DNA of 59,950 nucleotides, taken from Parietichytrium sp. I65-24A. Taxonomy: Eukaryota; Sar; Bigyra; Thraustochytrida; Thraustochytriidae. Under the pieces are notes generated by a model. That model ran no database searches, had not been told where the DNA came from, and saw only the letters and a program-made list of their open reading frames with translations. Positions 33,978-44,519 of this stretch are shown one piece after another. The position numbers were made by a program, and so were the translations under genes. The DNA lies in assembly GCA_012862575.1 (NCBI GenBank), contig BLSF01000113.1, forward strand, positions 1 through 59,950, in the 5' to 3' direction. The stretch's first letter is position 1. Each line of letters begins with the position of its first letter.

Positions 33978-34317
33978 TTATCGTCATCGTGCTGACTTTG
34001 GCATCTTTGAAAGAAGGGATCGGCAAGAAGTTGCAGGTATTTCGTGTCCCGCGTACGTCCCTCTTTGGATGTTGACTGTGAAATTATAGTAGAATAAAAT
34101 GATTAGTGGTGTCCATATTCCCACTTGCAGTTCAGCAGTCTCCTGTTGTCAGAAACATGGGACAGAAATGTGTGTTTCTCCTCAGTTTGGCCCTGCCAAT
34201 GAAAGACAAGAAGCTGGTCCAACTGATTCTGTACAGGTACTAGTACTCAGAACTGGGGCAATGAACTCCAGCATCCATGGTGTCACTTTAGTTAGGATGG
34301 ATGTGTTCGAGGTTTTC

Positions 34318-34500
34318 GAAGAGTCGGATTTATTTCGCGGGCGTGTGGGATGTCTGGAATATTGAATTTGCCGGTTGTTTCTAGTAACTAGACGTTCCAG
34401 CTATTCAACTTGGTCAATCAAGAGTGACGCTTGACTCAACAGTTGAAAGAGAGAGAGAGAGATTTGCTTCGTACCGCTCAAACATATGTCGTCCAAGGCA
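34318..34500. repeat. duplicated non-coding segment, copy 1
   Basis: Very similar, same orientation, to 35110-35323: shared blocks include GAGTCGGATTTATTTCGCGG, ATATTGAATTTGCCGGTTGT, TTGACTCAAC and GTCCAAGGCA. The copies differ by small substitutions and by an insertion near the 3' end of copy 2. Confidence 0.9.
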
Positions 34501-35109
34501 GACTTGATTTCAGCATCCATGGCGTCACTTTTGATGGGGATGAGAGAGACTGTAAATGTAGAAGAACGATGAGCTGATTGACTGTGTGAGCATACGTAAG
34601 CATTTGCTTATGCATTTGCAAAGCGGGGAAAAGAAATGCAAGATAAGTAGAGTTACCGGAGGGATTTCCCCTGGTAATGTAGTGGGACGCGGGAGGTGGT
34701 CCGTTCTGACCGAAGACGAATGCAGTGTCGTGCAGTCTGAAAGGAAAGCTTGGGCCTCCAGCACGGTACTTAATGCTGGTACCGTACTAGAAGGTTCTGC
34801 CGCGTATCTTTTCGTTCCTTCAGTCATAGTGGATGAGCTTTGGCACTCGAAAGGATTCGTTCCTGTTGGTTACAGAAGGTTGAAATGCAGGAAAATCGAG
34901 ATAGGTAGATAGATAGATAGATGCTGCGTGCAACGCAAAGACCGCAATGTGACAGAACTGCTTCGACACACTGACTCTCACATCGGACGCCAGCGGAGCA
35001 CTCACATCAGCTCGTCTTTGCCCTTGCAGGTAAACGGAGTTTGATTCCAGAGATGCCGACCAACTCTTTACTTCCTCTGTTCGCATGTATGCGGTGAAGT
35101 CGACCTTTG

Positions 35110-35323
35110 GAAGAGTCGGATTTATTTCGCGGGCGTGTGGGATGTCAGAAATATTGAATTTGCCGGTTGTTTCTAGCTACTAGACTCGGACGGTCCAGCT
35201 ATTCAACTTGATCAATCAAGAGTGGCTCTTGACTCAACGTTTGAAAGAGAGAGGAGAGAGAGAGATTTACTTCGTACCGTTCAAAGGGAACTGACTGATA
35301 TATATCTCACATGTAGTCCAAGG
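35110..35323. repeat. duplicated non-coding segment, copy 2
   Basis: Second copy of 34318-34500, about 0.8 kb downstream. Here the inner inverted repeat TCAAGAG...CTCTTGA is perfect, whereas it is damaged in copy 1. It ends about 170 bases before the vWA-like gene. Confidence 0.9.
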
Positions 35324-35489
35324 CATGATGTCTGACCGACTAACAGATACATATGAATGAAGACCGGGGGACATGGCAGTGCAAAATCGTGTCAAACAGT
35401 TCCAAACTAGAAACCAGGTCGAGGTGAAGTGGGAGGGTAAGAAAGCGCGTTTGTAGAGACGGGAGACTCGAGACTCGTGCGACGCTAAA

Positions 35490-36485
35490 ATGCGAAAGGG
35501 CGAAGCAATGGCTTTCATCGGCGTCTTGGTCGCTCTTGGTTGGCTTGCATCAGTCTGCAGCGGCGCGATTGTCATGACTTTTGTTGGGACCGGATATTGC
35601 AGAAGCAGCACCAACCAAATGTACCAGAACATTCGATATTACGCAGCAGATGTGCCATCTTCAGAGGAATGTGCGAATGTTTGCTATGCCACTTCCTCGG
35701 TGACTGGCGTCGCCCCGCTCGGGATTTACCATCAGCCGGCTGGTTCTACCCAAAGATGCAGGTGCCTATATCCTTCCGGCGTGTTGAGCGGCTACTCAAC
35801 GCTCGACTTTGACCCAGTACCGGAATCCATCTCAGCATCGTTGTTGGGGGACGGAGAGATTGCAACGGCTGACGGCACCACAGGCTTCGAGTGCTACAAG
35901 ATCGCATCAACAGGATGCGAAGCGAGGGTGCTTGTTGCTCTTGATCGGACCTACGCGAATGAAGTTCGCACAAGCATGGACCTGACAAAAGATTTCCTGG
36001 CCTCTGTGGTTGACAAGATAGATTTTACGACCGGAACAACCATTGGAATCTTGAATTTGCTCCATCATAGAGTAGAGTGGAGGGTTCCATTGGATAGCAG
36101 TCTCGCAACTGATAAGACTGCGCTGCAGGCTGAGATTTCGGACTTCACCGACGGCGGCTGGAAACACCGTGCAACAAACTTCTGGAAGCTCTTCAGCGGG
36201 CTTGGTGATCAGATCTCGGACTCATCCGTGCCAAGCTTCATTTTGATATTTTCCGACGGAGAGCTTCTTCACGAATCAAATGCGGCGCGCTTCTTGAAAA
36301 CCAAGGCTCGCATGCAAGTACGGCTTGGCTCCCAAATGCCTACTGTTTTGTGCTTCCGCATCCGCAAAGACCACAACACTGAATACTTCGATAATGTTTG
36401 TGACAGCATCTTTTACCAGGGGATGGACTCTCTCACGGATGACGAAGTCGCACAGTCAATCGCCGATTCCATCTGCAACCCTTAA
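35490..36485 (+). CDS. secreted vWA-like protein with N-terminal cysteine-rich domain
   Basis: 331 residues with an N-terminal signal peptide (hydrophobic core about 8-24, AFIGVLVALGWLASVCSG; an alternative start at Met7 would also fit). Residues 37-137 hold eight cysteines in an arrangement like PAN/apple or WSC modules (YCRSSTN, EECANVCYA, RCRCLYPSG), a tentative match. Residues about 145-325 look like a von Willebrand factor A domain: the strand RVLVALD at 146-152, then TTIGILNLLHH, and FILIFSDGE later. The metal-binding MIDAS motif D-x-S-x-S is not intact (DRTYA). A secreted or wall-associated binding protein is the likely role. It converges with the lipase gene. Confidence 0.75.
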   Translation: MRKGEAMAFIGVLVALGWLASVCSGAIVMTFVGTGYCRSSTNQMYQNIRYYAADVPSSEECANVCYATSSVTGVAPLGIYHQPAGSTQRCRCLYPSGVLSGYSTLDFDPVPESISASLLGDGEIATADGTTGFECYKIASTGCEARVLVALDRTYANEVRTSMDLTKDFLASVVDKIDFTTGTTIGILNLLHHRVEWRVPLDSSLATDKTALQAEISDFTDGGWKHRATNFWKLFSGLGDQISDSSVPSFILIFSDGELLHESNAARFLKTKARMQVRLGSQMPTVLCFRIRKDHNTEYFDNVCDSIFYQGMDSLTDDEVAQSIADSICNP

Positions 36486-37105
36486 TCACGAAATTCCGAA
36501 TTCTGGCCGTGCATCTTCGCACAGGAAATTGCTCGACTTTAAGCTAATTTTCTGTTTAAAAAAAATATTATCTCTCTTAATTAATGCACAGTCGTGTCGT
36601 CTTCCCACATGCGTTGTATCTAGACTAGAGTACCGTGGTCACCCCTGATAGAATCCAGTCGCACGATCGATAGTTAACGTTTTGTAGTTGGTATGGGCAA
36701 TGAGTCAATAAACCTTCTCGTTCAAGCAGACAAGACTGTGGTCTCGGTCGCAAGTTTTGCCTGCAGTCTTCATGGCAAAGTCTTGAGGCCACCCCGTGCC
36801 GCCCTGCGCAATGGCCTCGGTTGAAGAAAACGCAGAATACATTCGGCTTCTCGGCGCGTTTCGACATCGACCGATCACTTGCGCCGGCGGACAAATGCAA
36901 ATCGCACTGTAGCATGAGCTGATTTTCAACAGTTTGGTCTGAAGGGGTAGCCCGTGTCTCAAGTGCTCGGTGCAAGCAATCTTCTTCCAGCCACTGTGTT
37001 AGGCTTCAGGGCAGATTAAGCCGGAGGGCACTTCCTCAGGTAGGCCAGAAACTTTTGCCTAGACGCCCGAGCCCGGGGAGAAGTGTTTATCTTGATTCAG
37101 GTAGC
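36486..37105. other. tail-to-tail gap, vWA-like / lipase
   Basis: 620 bases without a recognisable feature; an AT-rich run near 36550-36585 is probably in the 3' UTR of the plus-strand gene. Confidence 0.5.
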
Positions 37106-39538
37106 TCAGATGACGTTCATCTTGCAAAAGCAAGTGTCACAAACGCGAACCGGCGTGATAATCCCAAACTGAGGAAGAGCGGTTTTCTCGGCGCTACACC
37201 TGGCGCAGACAATCTTGCCACACGCATAGCAGTGGTGCGTGGCCTTTATCTCCACCGCCTCGCTGTCGCCTGTCATATGCCAGCCCACAAAGTACCCGCA
37301 CACGCTGCAATTCACGTACAAGCCCTGGCTCTGGTGATCTTCGATGGTCTGCCACTGTGGCGGCTCCAACTCGGGGCCAATCCGACGAGCCGCACGTAGA
37401 TCCTGGCAAGCGCGTTGGAGTTTCTTGAGCTTGTGGTCCTCAATGAGCGTCTCGGAAGCCTCGATCTTGCGCAGGCCGGCAAAGCGGTAGTCCACAAGAG
37501 CCATTTGGTGTGTTCCCCGCCAAGTGTAAACGTGCAGGATAGTGCCTGGCACAACGAGGCGCACGAGGTTGGGAGGAATATCCGGGTTTCCGTCGGTTGG
37601 GCTGACGTCGTCGTTTTCTTCGTCAACCATATCCTCCAGTGCTGCAGTGCTGCCAGACGCCACTGAATCGGCGCGCGCCGTGGAGACGCGCTTAAAGAAG
37701 CGGTTCTTGCTTTCTTGCAGCATATTGCGCTTGTCCGACCCCAGAGAGCCACGTTGAGCCGGCGACCAAAGCGTCTTGGCCTTACTCTTGTAAGCGCCTG
37801 TGTCCTGCTGGAGCAGCGGGCGCCAAACTGGCTTCAGCCGCTTAATGTCGGCCGCGAACTGCCGCGCGTTAAAGAGGCTGAGTCGTGGCACAATGTCATC
37901 ACGATAGATCATATTGTACACCTGAATCCGCGCATTAAGGCTTGTGCGGTGGTCGCTGGCCGCCTTGCATGCCTCCGCCAAGTCCTCGTCCACGCATGCC
38001 GGGGGGGCAAACCCGAAAACCTCCACCGTAAAGGTGGGGTCCATATCTACCATTAAGAGACCGAGCAGTACGGCCACGCCAGCGCCGAGACTATGCCCGC
38101 AGATGGATATCTTGAACCCGGCCTTGTGCAGAGACTGCAGCGCAATCAGCAGCCCGGCGCCCGAATTGGGCTGCACGTCCAGGTCCTTGGCGGCCTTGCC
38201 CTCGGCCCGGGTCTCCAGGCCAGCCGGAACTGGGTCTGGGTGTTCAGGGTCCGTGGAGTCGCCCCCTTTCAGCATCCACTTCGCCGCGCGCAACATGCCC
38301 GAGTGCACCTTGTACGACTTTGGCGACTTGCTGTGGAAACTGAAGGTGGACTCCTCAAAGTCACAAAGAAAGTCAGTAATCAGGTCATCCGCCTCCTTGG
38401 TACCCCGAATGGCCAGAACGGCTTCCTTGGTCTTGCTAGAGGCCATCAGCGCGAAACTTGGGCGGAATTTTTCGGAATTGGCCCTGCACGCTAGCAGCTC
38501 GTAGCGATGTTCAGGCGATGGGAACTGCCGCAGAACCCACTGGATCTCGGCAGCCGTGCGCCGGTACGAGATTTGGCTGAAACCGATGAACACGCTCATC
38601 TTGTCCAGCAGCCGCAAGTCTGCGCGCGGCTGCAGCACGCCCTCCTGGGGCGTAGCCCGGGCTTCGCCATGTTGCTGTTGCTGCTGCAGGAGGGTATGGT
38701 TGAGATGGTCAAGATCTGGTAGCAACAACTTCTCACGCTTGGCCTCCCAGAGCATGTAATACGACCCGGCCGAGATGTCCAGGCTCGACAGCTTGAACTC
38801 CTTGGACACCTGACCCACGTATGAAGTCAGAGCTACGACCATCTTCTGTATGTCCTCGCGGAAAACCACCGAAGCGAACCCGGAGCGGTGTACTTTGACT
38901 GCTTGCCGCGCCACGGAGGCCCACTTGCCACCCACGCCCACGATCCCGGCGGCGGCCAGGAGCGTCTCACCCACGCGGGTGGCCTTGTCCACGTATGTAT
39001 CAGCCTTGACGGCGTCTTCCGGAAACGGCTCGAGCGTGCCACCTAGGAAGCTGGCCACGCGGTCTAGGGTCTCGATGCGCGAGCTGTGGTCCACGGACAG
39101 CGTTGTAAACTCAAACCGCGAGCCAGGCACGGTGGTCCACTGCGGGGCCGGGTCTTTCCTGCGACCGGTGATCGCAAACTTCTTCCGCGACTTTCGAGAG
39201 TGAACCAAGTACAACAGCTCGCCCTCGTACCACGTGTTGGACTCCAGATTCTCCAGTTCTACCTGCGTCTCGTTCGTCACCACCGCCGAATGCCTCCACG
39301 ACTGCAGGAGCTTGCCCTTTCGGCAGAACTTGACCTGATACTGTAGCACATCTTCGCGCGTGAAGTCAGCCGACCGGCTGTTCCCGCACACCTGGCATGC
39401 CACATCGTCCTTTTTGTTTTCGAATGTACAACCGTCGCAAACGAACGGCCGCTCGCAGTCAAACAGCCACGGCGTCCAGCTCACCACCGCAGTGCGGCCC
39501 TCCAGCACGTTCACGTGCATCTCCATCGCAGTGCGCAT
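37106..39538 (-). CDS. class 3 lipase with RanBP2 zinc finger and C-terminal FYVE domain
   Basis: 810 residues. An N-terminal fibronectin-III-like region (about 10-145) is interrupted by a RanBP2-type zinc finger with Cys34, Cys37, Cys48 and Cys51 and the typical Asn between the pairs. The middle is an alpha/beta-hydrolase of lipase class 3, as in diacylglycerol lipases: the elbow is GHSLG with Ser483, and an acid candidate lies in YRDDIVPRLS (547-548). Near the C terminus (about 740-808) is a FYVE-type zinc finger (VNCSVCGYFVGW, HHCYACGKIVCARCS, VCDTC), which binds PI3P on endosomes. So it is probably an endosome-recruited lipid hydrolase; the RanBP2 finger may bind ubiquitin or RNA. The ATG at 39538 is the only plausible start. 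Single exon. Confidence 0.9.
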   Translation of the reverse strand: MRTAMEMHVNVLEGRTAVVSWTPWLFDCERPFVCDGCTFENKKDDVACQVCGNSRSADFTREDVLQYQVKFCRKGKLLQSWRHSAVVTNETQVELENLESNTWYEGELLYLVHSRKSRKKFAITGRRKDPAPQWTTVPGSRFEFTTLSVDHSSRIETLDRVASFLGGTLEPFPEDAVKADTYVDKATRVGETLLAAAGIVGVGGKWASVARQAVKVHRSGFASVVFREDIQKMVVALTSYVGQVSKEFKLSSLDISAGSYYMLWEAKREKLLLPDLDHLNHTLLQQQQQHGEARATPQEGVLQPRADLRLLDKMSVFIGFSQISYRRTAAEIQWVLRQFPSPEHRYELLACRANSEKFRPSFALMASSKTKEAVLAIRGTKEADDLITDFLCDFEESTFSFHSKSPKSYKVHSGMLRAAKWMLKGGDSTDPEHPDPVPAGLETRAEGKAAKDLDVQPNSGAGLLIALQSLHKAGFKISICGHSLGAGVAVLLGLLMVDMDPTFTVEVFGFAPPACVDEDLAEACKAASDHRTSLNARIQVYNMIYRDDIVPRLSLFNARQFAADIKRLKPVWRPLLQQDTGAYKSKAKTLWSPAQRGSLGSDKRNMLQESKNRFFKRVSTARADSVASGSTAALEDMVDEENDDVSPTDGNPDIPPNLVRLVVPGTILHVYTWRGTHQMALVDYRFAGLRKIEASETLIEDHKLKKLQRACQDLRAARRIGPELEPPQWQTIEDHQSQGLYVNCSVCGYFVGWHMTGDSEAVEIKATHHCYACGKIVCARCSAEKTALPQFGIITPVRVCDTCFCKMNVI

Positions 39539-40589
39539 GATTTCTTTCCCCTTTTCTTTACCAATCTCCTTCTCTCCTTCTCAGGTCCAAGGCCTTTGCC
39601 ACGGCTCTTGCGAAGAGAGAACTGCAAATGAAAACTGGTTCCCTTTCTATCACTCGCTATGCTTCGTTGCGCGTGTCCAACAAACGATTGAGAATGAATG
39701 AGTGAACGAATGATCAGAGGAGTTTCGAGGGACCCTCCGTCCTAACTTCCTCTGCGCGTACCTAAGGGCAACTATAGCAATGTTATAAGATTGGTTAAGA
39801 TGGGCGCGCGCATGTACGCGGGGAATGTTCTCGAGTTCTGTTCGGAACGCGCCTCCCTGTGAAGTACTAAAGTACCGCACTCGTATCACATAGCCTCGGC
39901 TATTCTAAACGTTACGAGTGCGGTGCGTAACTGTTAAGTTAGGACACTTCAGGCTCAAACGGGAAGCTGGTAGGGTGGATTAAGGTTTGCGGTAGGTGTC
40001 GTTCATGTGGGTGAGAAAGCCAGAAGTGTGCGACGCTGTGATGTCCTACCGATTATGGTAGACAATGGTTACGGAGGGGAGTGGGGTTATTGTAGTGAAA
40101 AGGATAGAAGAGGAGGTAAAAGGAAGGATTAGTTCGGGCTATTAATTGTTAGTGGGTCGATTTTATTAGCAGTATGAAGTAATTGGTAGTAGGAAAAAAG
40201 GGAGTGGAAGAATACAGGAGAGAAGGTATACACGTTCATAACAAAGTCAAAATCAATCTTTCATTCTTTGTTTCCATTTTTTCCTTTCGGAATCGATTAT
40301 GAAATTTTAAGAAATACATGAAGAGTTTTTCGTTCTGTCGTCAATTGAAATCACCAATCAATGTTCAATTCATAAAATAAAAGTGTACAACAAGGTAGTT
40401 CGTAAAACATACTTTGCCACATTCTCGAGAGGCGTAAGCATAGTAGTCCGCATAACACCACTTATCTCTCCAATAAGATTACCACAAACCAACTAGCTGT
40501 TCATTTTGTTCGCTTTAAGCCACTCCTATTACCTCGTACGAGGAGAGCCAGCGCTAGCTCTCACTCATGCAAACCAATAACCATAGATA

Positions 40590-40597
40590 TGACGTCA
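40590..40597. promoter_or_regulatory. TGACGTCA bZIP/CRE-type site
   Basis: Perfect 8-bp palindrome known as the binding site of CREB/ATF and plant TGA bZIP factors, about 900 bases before the DHHC-like start and 1050 before the lipase start. A chance match is possible. Confidence 0.3.
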
Positions 40598-40920
40598 TCA
40601 TCTATATGATATAATAGTACTTCCAAGAGCTCGAGCGACGCAGCTTCGTTACTAGTTGTAAACGTTAATGTATAGTAATCGTGTCCAACACCTGGCAAAG
40701 AGCGCACATTTTCTCCTATAACAGCTAGTCGCTCACTAACACTACATAACCAACGCTTACCACTGGTTAGCAGCTGGCTTTCCTCGGGGAATTTCGTACC
40801 TGCGAGGACACCTGTGGGAGAAGAGAGGGTCCGCGCTCGCGTAATGCTGCATTAGCCGAATCACTAGGAGCGAGCGGCAGGAGAGAAGTAGCGGTGGGCG
40901 GGAGGTCACTCGTGAGTTGT

Positions 40921-41030
40921 AAAGAGAGAGAGAGAGAGAGAGAGAAAAAGTGGGAAAGAAAGAGAGAGAGAAAAAGTGGGAAAGAGAGAAAGGTTGTGAA
41001 AGAAAGAAAGAAAGAATGAATGAGAATGAA
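40921..41030. repeat. GA-rich low-complexity tract
   Basis: Runs of (GA)n, GAAAG and GAATGAAT on the plus strand in the upstream region of the DHHC-like gene; includes about 12 GA units at 40921-40944. Confidence 0.9.
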
Positions 41031-41494
41031 TGAATGAATTGTGTTTGCAATGTTGTGTTGCTTTCGCGACCTATGCTCTGAGAGGACTGAATGAGTGGGA
41101 GATTGTAGTTGTGAAGGTTGATGGTTGATGGTCAGAGACGTTTGTTAACAATTAAAAGTCATGTGCGCTCGGACTTGATGATCATGGAATGCCGCGTCTT
41201 TTTCTTTTCTTTTTTTTCCCGTGGTCGCAGTAATTCTTTTTTTGGGACTCGGGCTCCAGAATTCAGGTTTCGTTTTCGACAGTGGCTTTGTTGCATTGGG
41301 TTTCTTGGCTTTCGGGGACCTCCGCTGCGGGACACTTTTCATTCCACTCGTCGCTGTCAGGTGAAACACATCAGAACTTGGAAGATTAAGACCAGGAGGG
41401 CGTTGATTCGAAAAGAGGGAAAAGAAAACTACATTGGAGGTTTCTGGCTGAGGAAAGGGCGTGGAGGAAAGGCCGGGGGCGTTTGCGGAACACC

Positions 41495-44104
41495 ATGGCG
41501 CAATCGGATATCAAGTATGCCAAGAACGGCATCGAAGACGATCAAGATGCCGGGAACCCGGACCCCATATCGTGAGTTGAGCGAAATGGCGTTTGGTCGT
41601 TTGTGGACGTTATGTTTTCTTTTTGAAAATTGTTTGGTTGCGCTGAATGGTCGCGGATCTGCTGAGTGGGCGGCAAGCTGACAATGTTTTGTTGCCGTGT
41701 GTTTCGCGCTGAAAGGATGTTCAAGTCAATGTTCAACGGGTCAGAGCCCTCGCAGGGTAGCATTTACCGCCGCGGGGCGCAGAACGGTGCTTCTCAATCT
41801 TCTGCCTCTTCCGGCAGCAAAATGATTGCAGAGCAGCCTCTTGCTGCACCGGCATCTTCTACTTCTTCTTCTGGCGGCTCGCAATCGGTGGAGCTCAAAC
41901 CCATCCCGATGCTCAACTCGTTGCAAGGCAAGTATGAGCAACTGTCCGACACGCAAAAGCAGGAAGTGGACTCCCACGCAAAGCGCATGGAAGAAATGAT
42001 GCAGGCTAAATTGGCTCAGCTGACCCCAGAGCAGCGTGCCGAGTTCGAAAAGAAGCAGGAAATGCTGCAAAAGGCGGTGATGGCGCAGATGGGTCAACAG
42101 AGGAAGTTTGTGGTGGCTGGCCCGGGCTTTAACAAGCCGCACGAGACGGAGGCCGAGAAGCGCGACCGGCAGATCCTGTTTGCCGTGCGCAGCGGGCAGC
42201 CGGAGCTGCTGGACACGCTGCTGCAAAAGTACAAGGTGACGGCCTCTTTGGCAGTCAAGACGCCGCGCGACGACGAGGCGCATCCGATTCTGCACTGGGC
42301 CGCGCTCAACGACCAGGTAGAGGTGGTCAAGTACCTAATCGACAAGAACGTAGACCTTGACCAGCGCAACCCGCGTGGCGAGGTGGCTCTCCACTGGGCG
42401 AGTCTGAACGGCAACCTCCGCGCCGTGCATTTGCTGATTGAAAACGGTTGCGATCGCATGGCCGCCGACGCCAGAGGCTACTCGGCGCTGCACCACGCTG
42501 CGCAGTTTGGGCGCACCATCGTGCTGGCATGCTTGCTGCGCCGCGGGTTGCACGTGGACGTTCGCGATAACAACGGCCGGACACCGCTGCATTGGGCTGC
42601 CTACAAGGGCGAGGACATGTGCGTGGAGTGGCTTTTGGAACACGGCGCAAACATTGCTGCGGAGGACTTTGAGCAGTGCCTGCCGTTGCACTGGGCGGCC
42701 CTTCAAGGGCTGTACTCGGTGGCAACCATCCTTGTCGCAAACGGGCCCATCGAGCTGCTCTCCAAGGCGGATCGCACCGGAGGCACGCCAGCCGAGTTGG
42801 CCAAGGAGAAGATGGAGCGGCACCCGCAGGACTCTTACGTACATCAGACGTACAAGAGGGTGGCGGACTACCTCGACCGCTGTGTCAAGCACAAGAGGGA
42901 TGTCAACACCTCGAAGCGCAAGATGCACCCCACATGGTACGCCTGGCCGGTGATGGCGCCGCTCGGTTTTTGGCAGTACTACTCGTGGGTGCTCGACGAG
43001 ACGTACTTTTACCCACTACTGACCTTCATCTTTTGGTTCTTCTACTTTGGGGAGTGGTTTGCTTGGACGAGGCTCCAATTTAAGGACCCTGGCTACTACG
43101 TGCTGAAGCGCAACCCTGCCAAGGGCAAAGGGGACTTGCTGCTGAACTGCGGGGCTTGCGCGGGCAAGAGGCCTGGTCAGCTTTCCAAGGGTAATTATTC
43201 TCAGGTCGGGCAGGAAGAAACCAGGGTGACGATTGGCGGGGACGACGAGGATTGCGCATCGATCGCGAACCCAGTCCAGCCTGATGCGCAGAAATACCGC
43301 GACCTCTACTTTGAGGCTCTCGACGGTGGCTTGCTTGTGCCGGTCTGCACCTCATGCGAGATCGTGAAGCCGCTTCGGTCAAAGCACGACCGCTTCACCG
43401 ATGTGTGCGTGTCTCGGTTCGACCACTTTTGTCCGTTCATGGGCGTTGCGATCGGGGAGCAAAACTATCGCGAGTTTTTTTTCGCCATGTTTAATGCCAT
43501 GATATGCATGTACACCTGGCTTTACATGGTCATTCTCTACACATACACGTACAACCGAGACGAAGGTTTCTGGAGCAACTTTTACGAGACTCTGTTTTGG
43601 CAGATTTTTGCTTGGTCGTACCTGCCAATCGCGCTCTATGCAACCCTCATGGTGGCGCAGCACCTGATGTTTATTCGGCAAAACATCACCACAAACGAAG
43701 TGATCAACCGCTTCCGCTACAGATACCTTGCCAACAAGCAAAACCCATACGATCGCGGGCTGGCGAAGAATGTACTCGAATTTTTCGGGGTCTTGGACTC
43801 GGTCAAAGTTGATATCCGGCAGTACTACAAGTTCTACTTTGAGGGCCGCTCTGAGCAAGTAGAGGAGAACAACATGCGCATGAAAGCGTCGACGGCTAGC
43901 ATGATGGACGAGGATTACAAGGAGGAGGAGCCTTCGGAGGAGATGTCCGCTTTAGAACAGCGGCAATCGCTCGGGGCTCACCCGCTTCTCGCTTACAATG
44001 GTGGCCACGGGCACTCTCACGGTGGAGGCGGCCACGGGCACTCTCATGGGGGAGGTGGGCATGGGCACTCGCACGGAGGGCGCCAGTGCTCTCACAATCA
44101 TTAG
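41495..44104 (+). CDS. ankyrin-repeat DHHC-like palmitoyltransferase (Akr1/HIP14 type), degenerate core, two exons
   Basis: Exon 1 is 41495-41571 (CACCATGG start), exon 2 is 41716-44104; the 144-base intron has donor GTGAGT and acceptor GAAAG and the join restores the frame, giving 821 residues. Six ankyrin repeats (for example HPILHWAALNDQVEVVKYL) are followed by about four membrane helices around a zinc-finger core, as in Akr1 and HIP14/DHHC17, which S-palmitoylate proteins on Golgi or endosomal membranes. The core is altered: the catalytic motif is DHFC (595-598), RSKHC is RSKHD, and the later NC is VA, although the catalytic Cys598 remains. The C terminus has three copies of GHGHSHGGG, a likely metal-binding run. 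The ORF's own upstream GTG at 41666 lies in the intron and is not a start. Confidence 0.88.
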
Positions 44105-44519
44105 GGATGGTAGCCACTGTTGTCTTCGCCGTCGCTTTTTAAAAGTATCTTCCTAATAATCTATCGTTTTTAAAAACAGTGTCGGGATCAAATCAGAAAT
44201 AACAATAAAGAAGACCACGTGAAGGATCTTTTTTGCTTTGTCAATCTTAGTTGATCAGTTAAGACTCAGGGCGAGCGAGGGAGTAAAGACACATCGTCCA
44301 GGACGTCCAAGGGGCAGGCCACGCACATCCAACTCACACTCAAATAAGTAATAATTCTCAAATTTTCTATTTTCAGCTGTCATGAACATAGTAATACAAA
44401 AGGCAGTTTCTGGGCGGAGCTCTCGAAAAGAGGATTGAACATCATGCGCTGGGAGGGACGCAGTGCAAGTGTTCTGAAGTCTACTGTGTTGGTGGCGGTG
44501 GTGCGCGTCTATCTGGTAT
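44105..44519. other. tail-to-tail gap, DHHC-like / acidic protein
   Basis: 415 bases; AATAAAG near 44200 may serve as the poly(A) signal of the DHHC-like gene. Nothing else seen. Confidence 0.5.

Larger units (their letters stand above)
32983..35489. other. 2.5-kb head-to-head region, RBMX2-like / vWA-like
   Basis: It contains a degenerate TGCAC-rich minisatellite (about 32993-33175), an E-box palindrome (33968-33977), GTAC motifs near 34231 and 34764, and two copies of a duplicated segment (34318-34500 and 35110-35323). No gene is recognised; the ORFs at 33100-33570 overlap on both strands. Confidence 0.5.
39539..41494. other. 2-kb head-to-head region, lipase / DHHC-like
   Basis: No gene seen. 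It holds a TGACGTCA palindrome (40590-40597), a GA-rich tract (about 40921-41030) and AT-rich unique sequence. The plus frame 41118-41681 is open but has no domain, and the real first exon of the next gene lies in another frame within it. Confidence 0.5.

Noticed and set aside
41118-41681. 187-codon plus-strand frame before the DHHC-like gene
   Set aside because: It covers the true first exon in a different frame and the intron; composition is basic and domainless.
42327-42928. Long minus frames opposite the ankyrin repeats
   Set aside because: Shadows of the GC-rich ankyrin coding region; no family features.
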